Shown here: positions 48,252-57,373 of the stretch, piece by piece
Numbering within the stretch: position 1 is the stretch's first letter
Layout of the letters: each line of letters starts with the position of its first letter
DNA from: Trinickia mobilis
GTDB taxonomy: Bacteria; Pseudomonadota; Gammaproteobacteria; Burkholderiales; Burkholderiaceae
NCBI RefSeq assembly: GCF_017315705.1
Contig: NZ_JAFLRF010000009.1
Location: forward strand, 62,001 to 126,000
DNA length: 64,000 nucleotides
Reading direction: 5' to 3'
The notes under the pieces: generated by a model
Seen by the model: only the letters and a program-made list of their open reading frames with translations
The model's database searches: none
What the model was told of the DNA's origin: nothing
Translations under genes and position numbers: made by a program

Positions 48252-48809
48252 TTATTTGAGGAAAGGGATCATGCGGGTGAGCAGCCCGTCGCGGTCGAGC
48301 CACTGATGCTTGGCGGCCCCGGCCACGTGCAGCGCGACGAGCCCGAGCAGACTGTAGTTGAGCGCGACATGCACGGCCTTGAGGATGACCTTGAGCTCCG
48401 GATTCGGCGCGATGATCCGCGGCAGCGGCACGATGCCGAGATAGACGACCGGTATATTCGCCGCCGAGCTGTAAAGATACCCCGACACCGGAATCGCGAT
48501 CATCAGCACGTAGAGCAGCACATGGACGAGGTTCGCGGCGGCCTTCTGCCACTGCGGCATGCGGCGCGGCATCGGCGGCGCGGCGTGGGTTGCGCGCCAG
48601 AGGATGCGCAGCACGGCGAGCGCGAACACAGTAACGCCGATCCACTTGTGCCACGAGAAGTATTTGAGCTTGGTGGGGGTAAAGCCGGGGATGTCGGTCA
48701 TCACCCAGCCGAGCGCGAAGCCGCAGACGATCAGGAGCGCGATCAGCCAGTGCAGCGCAATGGCGGTGCGCGTGTAGGAATCGGACTCGGCAAACATGGG
48801 ATATGTCAT
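48252..48809 (-). CDS. cytochrome b561 family protein
   Basis: A 185-residue four-helix di-haem b561 membrane protein. Haem-ligand histidines are visible in TAIALHWLIALLIVCGFALG, YFSWHKWIGVTVFALAVLR, NLVHVLLYVLMIAIPVSGYL and GLVALHVAGAAKHQWLDRDG. It probably shuttles electrons between quinol and a periplasmic acceptor. It ends 8 bp before the second YceI gene, and cytochrome b561-YceI pairs are common in proteobacteria, so a joint membrane redox or lipid role is likely. Confidence 0.93.
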   Translation of the reverse strand: MTYPMFAESDSYTRTAIALHWLIALLIVCGFALGWVMTDIPGFTPTKLKYFSWHKWIGVTVFALAVLRILWRATHAAPPMPRRMPQWQKAAANLVHVLLYVLMIAIPVSGYLYSSAANIPVVYLGIVPLPRIIAPNPELKVILKAVHVALNYSLLGLVALHVAGAAKHQWLDRDGLLTRMIPFLK

Positions 48810-49126
48810 GGAAGGTGCAGCGGGTACGTAAGCGGTAAACGGATCGGTCAGCGCAAATGTTCCGTACGCGCATGACAGGCTCTACCGGCGCCATCCTAAC
48901 TCAAGCAAGCAAAACCGACAGATCCGGGCGGCAAAATTTTCCGACCGGGCAGACAGCCGGCCTCTTCGCAACCGAGCACGAGATCCTCAGAATTTTATCC
49001 AACGCAGTCTGCCCCACCCCGCCCAAGCGTTCCCGCATCGCACCATTTGATAACATTGGCGCGGATTCCAGCCACATAGCATGTGCGTCGCCTGTCGCGC
49101 GGCTCAACAAGCGGACATTTGCGCCT
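48810..49126. other. divergent region between cytochrome b561 and pqi genes
   Basis: No gene is supported. An in-frame extension of the first pqiA upstream to 48857 is open but carries no family sequence and is probably not translated. No clear promoter could be assigned. Confidence 0.4.
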
Positions 49127-49771
49127 ATGAAACGAACCGATCTGATTGCATGCCATGAATGCGACGCACTGTTGCACAAACCGCGTTTAAGCAAAAAGAC
49201 GAGCGCACGCTGCCCAAGGTGCGGGGCAACGCTCTATCGCAGCAGCTCGATTCACCTCGAGCGCATCTGCGCGGTGACGCTCGGCGCGCTGATCACATTC
49301 CTGATCGCGCAGGCGTTTCCCATCGTCGAACTCGAGGTCAACGGCATCACGTCGCAGACCACGCTGATCGGCGCACTGGTCGCGCTATGGAACGAGAACA
49401 TGGAGATCGTCGCGGTCGTCGTGTTCTGCTCGACGATCCTCTTTCCGCTGACCGAGCTGCTTGCCCTGCTCTACGTGCTGATTCCGGTGCGTGCGGGCTT
49501 CGTGCCGCCCGGCTTCAACCGGGTCTTGCGGGCGATTCAATTCGTGCGGCCCTGGGGGATGATCGAAGTGTTCATGCTCGGCATCCTGATTACGGTCGTG
49601 AAAATGCTGAGCCTCGCGCGCGTCATTCCCGAGGCCTCGCTCTTCGCGTTCGGCGCGCTCACGCTGATGTTCGCCGTCGTCGTGATGTTCGACCCGCGCA
49701 CACTGTGGGACATCGCGGACACACTGCCCTATCGCCGCGCGCGCGAACACGTCGCGCGCCGCACTAGCTGA
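49127..49771 (+). CDS. pqiA: paraquat-inducible protein A, first copy
   Basis: A 214-residue PqiA-domain membrane protein. A zinc-ribbon-like N-terminus (LIACHECDALLHKPRLSKKT, then ARCPRCGATLYRSSS) precedes four hydrophobic helices (e.g. TLGALITFLIAQAFPIVELE). E. coli PqiA joins two such units in one polypeptide; here they are separate genes. Start at 49127 (MKRTDLIACHECD) puts the zinc ribbon at the N-terminus as usual. PqiA is the inner-membrane component of a PqiABC lipid transport complex. The second unit starts 9 bp later. Confidence 0.92.
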   Translation: MKRTDLIACHECDALLHKPRLSKKTSARCPRCGATLYRSSSIHLERICAVTLGALITFLIAQAFPIVELEVNGITSQTTLIGALVALWNENMEIVAVVVFCSTILFPLTELLALLYVLIPVRAGFVPPGFNRVLRAIQFVRPWGMIEVFMLGILITVVKMLSLARVIPEASLFAFGALTLMFAVVVMFDPRTLWDIADTLPYRRAREHVARRTS

Positions 49772-49779
49772 AACAGTCG

Positions 49780-50436
49780 ATGACCTATATCACAGCGGCC
49801 CAAGCCGGCTTCATGGCCTGCCATGCGTGCGGCCATGTCGACGAGCGCGCCACCCCGCCGGCCGGCGCGCACGAGCGCGTGCCGCCGCAGCGCTGCTCGC
49901 GCTGCGGCGCGCCGCTCCATCAGCGCAACCTCGACAGCATCCCGCGCACCTGGGCGCTCCTGATCGCCGCGGCACTCCTCTATATTCCGGCGAATCTGCT
50001 GCCGGTCTTGCACACGTCGTCGCTCGTCGGCAGCCAAGACGACACGATCATGAGCGGCGTCGTCTACTTCTGGACGTCGGGCGACTGGCCGCTCGCGATC
50101 ATCATCTTCATCGCGAGCATCCTCGTGCCGATGCTCAAGCTCGTCGTGCTGACGCTGCTCACCATCACCGCGCAGCGACGCTCGCCCTGGCGCCCGCTGG
50201 AGCGCGCGAAGCTCTATCGGCTCGTCGAGCGGATCGGCCGCTGGTCGATGCTCGACGTGTTCGTGATCACGCTCACCGTTTCGCTCGTGCGCTTCAATTC
50301 GCTCGCCGTCATCACGGCGGGCTGGGGCGCGCTCGCGTTCGCGTCGGTCGTCGTGCTGACGATGATCGCCGCCATGCAATTCGACCCTCGGCTTATCTGG
50401 GACAACGTGGACCACTCAGGACAACACGATGAATAG
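49780..50436 (+). CDS. pqiA: paraquat-inducible protein A, second copy
   Basis: A 218-residue PqiA-domain protein with the same plan: zinc ribbon (FMACHACGHV, then PPQRCSRCGAPLHQRNLDS) and four helices (TWALLIAAALLYIPANLLPV, LAIIIFIASILVPMLKLVVL). It is probably the partner half of the first copy. Its stop overlaps the pqiB start by 8 bp, so translation is coupled. Confidence 0.92.
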   Translation: MTYITAAQAGFMACHACGHVDERATPPAGAHERVPPQRCSRCGAPLHQRNLDSIPRTWALLIAAALLYIPANLLPVLHTSSLVGSQDDTIMSGVVYFWTSGDWPLAIIIFIASILVPMLKLVVLTLLTITAQRRSPWRPLERAKLYRLVERIGRWSMLDVFVITLTVSLVRFNSLAVITAGWGALAFASVVVLTMIAAMQFDPRLIWDNVDHSGQHDE

Positions 50437-52099
50437 CCCGCAAGGACCGTCACACAACGCGCCACGCGGCACGGAGCCTGGCGGAACCGGCGGCGGCTCC
50501 GGCCTGCCGCCCGACATTCCCGATCCGATCCAGGTGCGCAAGAGCGGCTGGCTGCCGTCGCTCGTCTGGCTGATTCCGCTCATTGCCGCGCTGATCGGCG
50601 TGGCGCTCGTCGCGAAGGCGGTGGTCGACCGCGGCCCGACCATCACGATCAGCTTCTCCAGCGCGGAAGGGCTCGAGCCGGGCGGCAAGACGAAGGTCAA
50701 GTACAAGGATGTCGATATCGGCTCGGTGAGGACCATCACGCTGTCGAAGGACCGCTCGCGCGTCATCGTCGAAGTGCAGTTGACCAAGGAGGCCGAGAAC
50801 TTCGCGGTCAAGGACACGCGCTTCTGGGTCGTGCGTCCGCGCATCGGCACGAGCGGCGTGTCGGGCCTCAATACGCTGCTCTCGGGCGCTTACATCGGCG
50901 TCGACGCCGGCAAATCGGCCGAGGGCCAGACCGAGTTCGTCGGGCTCGAAACGCCGCCCGCGGTGACGGGCGACCAGAAGGGCCATCAATACACGCTGCG
51001 CGGCGATTCGCTCGGCTCGATCGATATCGGCTCGCCGGTGTTCTACCGGCGCGTGCAGGTCGGCCAGGTGGTGGGCTTCTCGCTCGACAAGGACGGCACC
51101 GGCGTGACCATCGGCGTCTTCATCAATGCGCCGTACGATCAGTACGTCGGCACCAACTCGCGCTGGTGGCACGCGAGCGGCGTCGACCTGCGCCTCGATT
51201 CGAGCGGCCTGAAGCTCAATACGCAGTCGCTCGCGACGGTGATCGTCGGCGGCCTGGCGTTCCAGTCGCCGCCGGGGCAGGCGGTCGGCGAGCCGGCGCC
51301 CGTCAACACGGTGTTCCGGCTGTCGGCCGACGAAAGCGCGGCGATGCGCGAGCCGGACGGTCCGGCGCTGACGGTCGTGATGAAGTTCAACCAGTCGCTG
51401 CGCGGGCTCTCGCCGGGCGCGACGGTCGATTTCCGCGGCATCGTGCTCGGCGAAGTGACGAACATCGGGGTCGACTACGACCCGAAGGCGCGCAACTTCA
51501 CGATGCCGGTGACGATGAACCTGTACCCCGACCGCCTCGGCCGGCGCTTCCGCGAATCGGTCGAGAGCGGCGGCACGGCGGCCGGCAAGGCACTGCTCAC
51601 GGAACTCGTCGCGCACGGCCTGCGCGGTCAATTGCGAACCGGCAACCTGCTGACGAGCCAGCTTTATGTCGCGCTCGACATGTTCCCGAAGGCGCCGCCC
51701 GTGAAAGTGGACGCGGACCGCGCGCCGCTCGAGCTGCCGACCGTGCCGAACACGCTCGACGAACTGCAGCTGCAAGTGGCGGACATCGCGAAGAAACTCG
51801 ATCAGGTGCCGTTCGATCAAATCGGCGCAAACCTGAACAGCGCCTTGAAGAACGCCGACAACCTGTTCAAGCAGCTCGACACGCAAGTGGCGCCGCAAGC
51901 GCGCGACACGCTGGCGGCCGCGAAGCAGACGTTCGGCGCCGCGCAGGCCACGCTGGAGCAGGATTCGCCGCTGCAGTCCGATGTTCATCAGGCGCTCACC
52001 GAACTCACGCGCACGCTGCAGTCGCTGAATGCGCTGTCCGATTATCTGGAACGACACCCCGAGTCGCTGTTGCGCGGCAAACCAGGAGATAAACCATGA
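50429..52099 (+). CDS. pqiB: MCE-domain protein PqiB
   Basis: A 556-residue protein with one N-terminal transmembrane helix (SLVWLIPLIAALIGVALVAK) and three MCE (MlaD) domains in tandem: about residues 65-160 (TISFSSAEGLEPGGKTKVKY), 175-250 (GDSLGSIDIGSPVFYRRVQV) and 300-400 (LRGLSPGATVDFRGIVLGEV). A predicted coiled coil follows (LDELQLQVADIAKKLDQVPF). PqiB forms a syringe-like tunnel through the periplasm for lipid movement. It overlaps pqiA upstream and pqiC downstream (ATGA). Confidence 0.95.
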   Translation: MNSPQGPSHNAPRGTEPGGTGGGSGLPPDIPDPIQVRKSGWLPSLVWLIPLIAALIGVALVAKAVVDRGPTITISFSSAEGLEPGGKTKVKYKDVDIGSVRTITLSKDRSRVIVEVQLTKEAENFAVKDTRFWVVRPRIGTSGVSGLNTLLSGAYIGVDAGKSAEGQTEFVGLETPPAVTGDQKGHQYTLRGDSLGSIDIGSPVFYRRVQVGQVVGFSLDKDGTGVTIGVFINAPYDQYVGTNSRWWHASGVDLRLDSSGLKLNTQSLATVIVGGLAFQSPPGQAVGEPAPVNTVFRLSADESAAMREPDGPALTVVMKFNQSLRGLSPGATVDFRGIVLGEVTNIGVDYDPKARNFTMPVTMNLYPDRLGRRFRESVESGGTAAGKALLTELVAHGLRGQLRTGNLLTSQLYVALDMFPKAPPVKVDADRAPLELPTVPNTLDELQLQVADIAKKLDQVPFDQIGANLNSALKNADNLFKQLDTQVAPQARDTLAAAKQTFGAAQATLEQDSPLQSDVHQALTELTRTLQSLNALSDYLERHPESLLRGKPGDKP

Positions 52100-52887
52100 G
52101 CGTCGACCGGCTGACCTCTGCCGCGCGTGCGTCCGGCCCAACGTCCGCGCTGCAGACTGCGCTGCGATTCGCCGCTTGCGCCGCGGGCGTGGCCGCGCTC
52201 GCGGCCTGTTCGTCGCCGCCCAGCCGCTTCTACACGCTCGGTGCGGGCGGCGCGCCCGTCGGCGCCTCCGCGCCTGCCGCGGCATCGCCGGCTCCGGCGA
52301 ATCCCGCGCTCTTGATCGAAGTGCCGCCTATCGACGTCCCATCGCAGGTCGCGAGGAATCAAATCGTCGTGCGCTCGAACGGCTCGCAAGTCGACGTGCT
52401 CGAACAGGAACGCTGGGCGTCGCTGCCTGGCGACGAGATCCGTCGCGCGCTGTCGGGCGACCTGACGCGGCGGCTCGGCACCATCGACGTATCCGGCTCG
52501 CCCTACCCGGGCGGCGTGCCCGTCTACCGGATCAGCGTCAACGTGCAGCGCTTCGAATCGTGGCCCGGGTCGCAGGCCGTCCTCGAAGCCGTGTGGAGCG
52601 TGCGCGCGGTCGGTACGCGCTCGGTGCTCACGTGCCGCACGCTCGCCGCCGAGCCGGTTGGCCCCGGCATCGACGCGCTCGTCGACGGTCACCGGCGCGC
52701 GGTCGATCAGATGTCGGACGAGATCGCCACCGGCGTGCGCGCACTCGCCACCGCCCGACCGGCGCGCGAAACGCCCGGGAAGGCGGGCTCGGACACCGCG
52801 ACTGCACAGCCCGCCGCGGTGCCATGCCCCGCGGCGATGCCCTCCCCGGCTCCCACGGCCGGAGCCACGGCGCCGGCCGCCGGCTGA
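52096..52887 (+). CDS. pqiC: PqiC outer-membrane lipoprotein
   Basis: A 263-residue lipoprotein with lipobox LAAC (Cys 38) and the ABC-type auxiliary (DUF330) domain: PSRFYTLG, LLIEVPPIDVPSQVARNQIV, EQERWASLPGDEIRRALSGD. PqiC docks the PqiB tube at the outer membrane. The last 50 residues are Pro/Ala-rich. ATG overlaps the pqiB stop, and AGGAG lies just upstream. Confidence 0.93.
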   Translation: MSVDRLTSAARASGPTSALQTALRFAACAAGVAALAACSSPPSRFYTLGAGGAPVGASAPAAASPAPANPALLIEVPPIDVPSQVARNQIVVRSNGSQVDVLEQERWASLPGDEIRRALSGDLTRRLGTIDVSGSPYPGGVPVYRISVNVQRFESWPGSQAVLEAVWSVRAVGTRSVLTCRTLAAEPVGPGIDALVDGHRRAVDQMSDEIATGVRALATARPARETPGKAGSDTATAQPAAVPCPAAMPSPAPTAGATAPAAG

Positions 52888-53019
52888 CGCATCCGGTCGA
52901 GTCGATGCTTCGGGCTCCTGACCGGCGCGCTGCGCCGGTCTGCGAACCGATCTTCGTTTTCCTAACCATGTGAATGGAATCCCACGGCCCTCGTGCCGCT
53001 GGATGCCAAAAGCAAGCTT

Positions 53020-55161
53020 ATGTTTCGATCCCTCACCACCCTCGTCAAAAAATGGCGAGCCTCGCGCAATGCCGGCCACCAGCTCGACACGCTGCTCGCA
53101 ACGGCCGATGCCGGCGCGCCATTTGCAGAGCGCAGCGAATGGCTCATCGAACTCGCACACTGGATTCGCCGCAAAGGCACCGTGCAGGCCGCCGGCAGCG
53201 AGGCGAACGATGCCGGCGCCGGGCCACGCGACGCCGAGCGCCCCAAATCCGAACACACGCGGCTGCGCCATCTGTTCCGCGTGCTGGATCGCAATCCTGA
53301 ATGGAGGGCGAACGTCGCCGCCATCCTGCAGGCGACGCTGCACGAAAGCGACGCCATTTCGCTGCTGTGCGACGCGGGCATGCCGGTTCAGTCGGGTTTT
53401 TTCGGGGCGATCTTCGATCGCTTCCAATCGTCGCTGATCCCTCCTGCTCCGAATCAGCGCGACTTGAGCGCGCTCGTCACGTTGATGTTCCCGTCGGAGA
53501 ACGACGCCGAATGGATCGAGTCGCTGCCGCTCGACTTGCTAGCGCAATTGCGCGCGCTGCTCGACTACGAGGCGGCGGAAAACGACAAGCACAAACCTGT
53601 CGCGCTGTCAGGCGATCTGCTGACGGCGCTGCACAGCCTGATCTGCCAGATCAGCTCGACGGGCCTGTCGCAAACGGTGAGAAGCCGTCTCGACGACGAA
53701 GATTCCCGCATGCCGCTCGAGAAGCAATCGTTCTACCGGCTGACGCGCGCGATGCTCGCGGTCGAGACCGCCAATACCGCCGTCGAGGAAGGCGGCGAGC
53801 CGGAACAGCAACTGCTGCACGAAGTGAACTATCTGCGCGTGCTGCTCGACGAGTGCCGCGCCGCCGTCGACCGGGTGTTCGCGCATCTGTACCGCAACGG
53901 CGTGAGCGTCGACATCGTGTTCCAGGTGGAACGGATGCGCATGCGCATCCTGCGCGCCGAGCACCTGCTCGACGCCTGGATGGCCGGCGACGATCTGCGC
54001 GAAGGAGCGCGCCTCGCCGCCGAGCTCGTCGACGCGAATCAGGCGAGCCAAAGCGTATCGCACCTTTTGCGCAGCAACTTCGCGCTGCTCGCGCGCAAGG
54101 TGGTCGAGACGAGCGCGGACGTCGGCGAACACTACATCGCGCGCGACCGCAGCGAGTATCTGACGATGCTGCGGATGGCGGCGGGCGGCGGCCTCGTGAC
54201 GGTCGTGACCGTGTGCGTGAAATTCGGGATCACGGGCGTGCATCTGCAATCGATGATCGAGGGCCTCTTCGCCGGCATCAACTACGCGGCGAGCTTCACG
54301 CTGATGCACTTCCTGCATTTCACGCTGGCGACCAAGCAGCCGGCGATGACCGCGCCGACCATCGCGCGCGAGCTCGACGGCACGGGCACGCCGAGCGGCC
54401 TCAACGCGTTTGTCGCGTCGGTGATCGCGCTGATCCGCACGCAGTCGGCCGCGATTTTCGGCAACGTGATGCTGGTGGTGCCGTTTTGCCTGCTCGTCCA
54501 GATACTGTTCAGGGCCGTGCTGCATACGGACGTGATCTCGCACGAAAAAGCGCATCACACGCTGCAATCGTTCTCGCTCCTCGGACCGACGCCGTTCTAC
54601 GCTGCGCTGACGGGCGTGCTGCTATGGTCGTCGAGCCTGATCGCGGGATGGGCCGACAACTGGTTCGTGCTGCACCGCGTAGGCGACGCGCTCGCCTACA
54701 ACCGGCGCTTGAGGATGACGCTCGGCGCGGCCGGCGCGGCGCGGCTCGCGAAGTTCTGCCGCTCGAACATTGCGGGCGTGGTGGGCAACGTGGGCCTCGG
54801 CCTGATGCTCGGCCTCGTGCCTGCGATTCTCACCGCGTTCGCGTTCACGTTCGAAGTGCGCCACGTGACGCTATCCGCGGGTTCGATCGGCGTCGCGGCC
54901 GGCGTGCTCGGCACGGACATCCTGCACACCGGCGAATTCTGGTGGGCGGTGGCTGGCGTGATGAGCATGGCGATCCTGAACGTCGCTGTCAGCTTTGCAT
55001 TCGCGTTCCATATGGCCGTGCGTTCGCGCAGCTTGCGTCCCACGGCCGTGCGCTCGCTCGTGCGTGCCGTGCGCAGTTCGGTGCTGAAGAATCCGCTGCA
55101 GCTCGTGTGGCCGGTCAAATCCGGCGATGAGCGCTCGGTCAGCGGGTTGAAGACGGATTGA
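53020..55161 (+). CDS. large multi-pass membrane protein annotated as site-specific recombinase (Gcr-like)
   Basis: About 713 residues. The first 380 are soluble and helical (e.g. LLDECRAAVDRVFAHLYRNG); the C-terminal half has several transmembrane helices (GLVTVVTVCVKFGITGVHLQ, IFGNVMLVVPFCLLVQILFR, AALTGVLLWSSSLIAGWADN, IAGVVGNVGLGLMLGLVPAI). Homologues are called site-specific recombinase in many genomes, but no recombinase catalytic motif is visible; the name is probably historic. Start: ATG at 53020 chosen; GTG at 52993 would add 9 residues. Function unknown, probably membrane-associated. Confidence 0.8.
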   Translation: MFRSLTTLVKKWRASRNAGHQLDTLLATADAGAPFAERSEWLIELAHWIRRKGTVQAAGSEANDAGAGPRDAERPKSEHTRLRHLFRVLDRNPEWRANVAAILQATLHESDAISLLCDAGMPVQSGFFGAIFDRFQSSLIPPAPNQRDLSALVTLMFPSENDAEWIESLPLDLLAQLRALLDYEAAENDKHKPVALSGDLLTALHSLICQISSTGLSQTVRSRLDDEDSRMPLEKQSFYRLTRAMLAVETANTAVEEGGEPEQQLLHEVNYLRVLLDECRAAVDRVFAHLYRNGVSVDIVFQVERMRMRILRAEHLLDAWMAGDDLREGARLAAELVDANQASQSVSHLLRSNFALLARKVVETSADVGEHYIARDRSEYLTMLRMAAGGGLVTVVTVCVKFGITGVHLQSMIEGLFAGINYAASFTLMHFLHFTLATKQPAMTAPTIARELDGTGTPSGLNAFVASVIALIRTQSAAIFGNVMLVVPFCLLVQILFRAVLHTDVISHEKAHHTLQSFSLLGPTPFYAALTGVLLWSSSLIAGWADNWFVLHRVGDALAYNRRLRMTLGAAGAARLAKFCRSNIAGVVGNVGLGLMLGLVPAILTAFAFTFEVRHVTLSAGSIGVAAGVLGTDILHTGEFWWAVAGVMSMAILNVAVSFAFAFHMAVRSRSLRPTAVRSLVRAVRSSVLKNPLQLVWPVKSGDERSVSGLKTD

Positions 55162-55315
55162 GCCGTACATGACTCGCTCGCCGCGCGACTTCGTCGTCGA
55201 ACGTCGCGCAGCCTGACGGCTTCCCGGCCCATGTCGCCAGCTCGGCGAATGGGCCGGCGGCGCCGGAGCCCGCGCCGCGTACAATGGCGTACTTTGCAAT
55301 AATCGGCGCCGCTCC

Positions 55316-56608
55316 ATGTCCTCCCCTGCCCCGTTCGACTTTTTCCTCCCCTGCCCGCGCGGGCTCGAAGCCGCGCTTGCCGCCGAGCTCGCGGAGATCG
55401 GCGCGCGCCACGCCGGTGCGGGTCAGCTCGAAGCGGGCGCGCAAGTGCCGGGCGGGGTGCATTTTCGCGGCGGCTGGAAAGCCGGCATGGCGGCGAACCT
55501 GCATTCACGGATCGCGAGCCGCGTGCTCCTGAAAATCGCGCATCGCCCGTATCGAAACGAGCAGGACATCTACGCACTCGCCGCCGAGCAGCGCTGGGAA
55601 CAGTGGTTCTCGGCGAACGAAACGCTGCGCGTCGACATCACCGCGATCAAATCGCCGCTGCGCAGCCTCGAATTCGCGACGCTGCGCGTGAAGGACGCCG
55701 TCTGCGACCGGCTGCGCGAAGTCAGCGGCGCGCGTCCGAGCATCGACACCGCGCAGCCCGACGTGCGCATCTTCGCGTTCCTGACCGCGACCGACTGCAC
55801 GCTTTATCTCGACACCTCGGGCGAGCCGCTCTTCAAGCGCGGCTGGCGGCTCGACAAGGGCGCGGCGCCGCTGCGCGAAAATCTCGCCGCGGGCATCCTG
55901 CGGCTCACCGGATGGACGGCGGGCACGCCGCTCTACGATCCGATGTGCGGCAGCGGCACGTTCCTCGCCGAAGCCGCGCAGGTCGCGCTGAACATCGCGC
56001 CGGGCGTCGAGCGCCGCTTCGGATTCGAAAAACTCAAGCAATACGACGTCGCCGCGTGGCAGGCGCTCAAGGTTGAAGCCATGGATGCGAAGCGCGCGGC
56101 CCGTGCACCGCGCGCGGACCTGGAGATCTTCGGCAGCGATATCTCCGGCGACATGCTCGAGAAGGCGCGCGCGAACTTCGAGCGCGCAGGCTTGCCGCCG
56201 ATCTCGCTCAAGCAGGTCGACGCGCGCGGCATGACGCCGCCCGCGGCGGCGCCGGGCATCCTCGTCGCGAATCCGCCGTATGGCGAGCGGATCGAAGTGC
56301 GCGGCCGCGGCCCGCGCGGCGAGATCCGCGAGCCCCGGCGCGGCGACGACAACGAAGGTTTCCGCCGCGTGCATACCGATACGCCCGACAGCGAATTCTT
56401 CCAATCGCTCGGCGACGCGCTCAAGCAGCGCTTTTCCGGGTGGCGCGCGTTCATCCTCACGTCCGATCGCAAGCTGCCCGGTCAGTTGCGGCTGCGCGAA
56501 TCGGCGAAGACGCCGCTTTTCAACGGCGCGCTCGAATGCCGCCTGTTCCGCTTCGATCTGGTGACGGGCAGCGTCAAGCAGCGGCCGGCGGGCGATACGC
56601 CGGCTTGA
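55316..56608 (+). CDS. class I SAM-dependent RNA methyltransferase, RlmL type (THUMP domain)
   Basis: A 430-residue methyltransferase with an N-terminal ferredoxin-like/THUMP region (FFLPCPRGLEAALAAELAEI) and a Rossmann domain carrying YDPMCGSGTFLAEAAQVALN and the NPPYGER active-site motif (about residue 318). E. coli RlmL is a 702-residue fusion making m2G2445 and m7G2069 in 23S rRNA; this protein corresponds to the m2G part only. Target is therefore probably 23S rRNA G2445, by inference. TACAAT about 38 bp upstream could be its -10 element. Confidence 0.92.
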   Translation: MSSPAPFDFFLPCPRGLEAALAAELAEIGARHAGAGQLEAGAQVPGGVHFRGGWKAGMAANLHSRIASRVLLKIAHRPYRNEQDIYALAAEQRWEQWFSANETLRVDITAIKSPLRSLEFATLRVKDAVCDRLREVSGARPSIDTAQPDVRIFAFLTATDCTLYLDTSGEPLFKRGWRLDKGAAPLRENLAAGILRLTGWTAGTPLYDPMCGSGTFLAEAAQVALNIAPGVERRFGFEKLKQYDVAAWQALKVEAMDAKRAARAPRADLEIFGSDISGDMLEKARANFERAGLPPISLKQVDARGMTPPAAAPGILVANPPYGERIEVRGRGPRGEIREPRRGDDNEGFRRVHTDTPDSEFFQSLGDALKQRFSGWRAFILTSDRKLPGQLRLRESAKTPLFNGALECRLFRFDLVTGSVKQRPAGDTPA

Positions 56609-56797
56609 ACTGCGAGCCGCGCGGGTGATCCTGCGCGGACACCGCGTTGCCCGCTCGAAGCGCAGCGGAGCCAACGCGGCACGCGGCAAAGGCGTGCCGC
56701 GCATCACCTCAATCCCGCGGCGGCCAGCCTGAGCGCGAAGCCGTCGTCGGCAGCGGACGCCCGGTCTCGAGAAACGACTTCAAGCTCGACAGCCAGG

Positions 56798-56821
56798 CTG
56801 CTGACAGAACGCTGTCAGCAG
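56798..56821. promoter_or_regulatory. perfect 10-bp palindrome upstream of the VOC gene
   Basis: CTGCTGACAG-AACG-CTGTCAGCAG lies 74 bp before the VOC start. The long perfect symmetry and the adjacent YafY/WYL regulator gene suggest an operator for that regulator. The rest of 56609-56894 shows no gene. Confidence 0.55.
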
Positions 56822-56894
56822 GCCCGTCGCAGACTTCAATCACGCGCCATCCGGCGCTTTGTCCGGCTTACCGCCACTCTTTTCGGAGACCGTC

Positions 56895-57293
56895 ATGTCT
56901 GCCGCCACTCTCGCATCCACCCGCGTGCTGTCCTGGTTCGAAATTCCCGCGATGGATTTCGAACGCGCCGTCCGCTTCTACGAAGCCGCGCTCGACGTCC
57001 CGCTCCAGCGCGAAATCTTCGGCGGCGTGCCGATGGCCGTGTTCGCGCACGAAGAAGGCGCCACGGGCGGCGCGATCGTCTTCAACCCGCAGCACGCGAA
57101 GCCGGCCGCCGATGGCGTGCTCGTGTATCTCGACGCGACGCCCACCGTCACCGGCGCGCTCGCGCGCATCGAGCGTGCCGGCGGCAAGAAGCACGGCCCG
57201 GCCGTCGAGCTGCCGAACAACATCGGCTATATCGCGTACTTCGCCGATAGCGAAGGCAACCGCGTCGGCCTGCATTCGCTGAAGCTCGCGTGA
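56895..57293 (+). CDS. VOC (glyoxalase/bleomycin-resistance) family protein
   Basis: A 132-residue single-domain VOC protein: WFEIPAMDFERAVRFYEAAL, MAVFAHEEGATGGAIVFNPQ, GVLVYLDATPTVTGALARIE and YIAYFADSEGNRVGLHSL. The C-terminal Glu of EGNRVGLH is the usual metal position. Substrate unknown. Start at 56895 (MSAATLASTRVLSW) after GGAGACC. It precedes a YafY-type regulator, a frequent pairing. Confidence 0.9.
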   Translation: MSAATLASTRVLSWFEIPAMDFERAVRFYEAALDVPLQREIFGGVPMAVFAHEEGATGGAIVFNPQHAKPAADGVLVYLDATPTVTGALARIERAGGKKHGPAVELPNNIGYIAYFADSEGNRVGLHSLKLA

Positions 57294-57373
57294 TGTGAGT
57301 AGACGGCGGCGTCCGGAGCGCGGCGCTATCATCGCGGAATCGCCGCGATTCGACTGTTCGCCGTCCTTCTAAC

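Noticed and set aside
47680-48894. Frame of 404 codons containing the second YceI gene
   Set aside because: Only the last 187 codons, from the signal-peptide ATG at 48243, look like protein; the rest is antisense-phase sequence of cytochrome b561.
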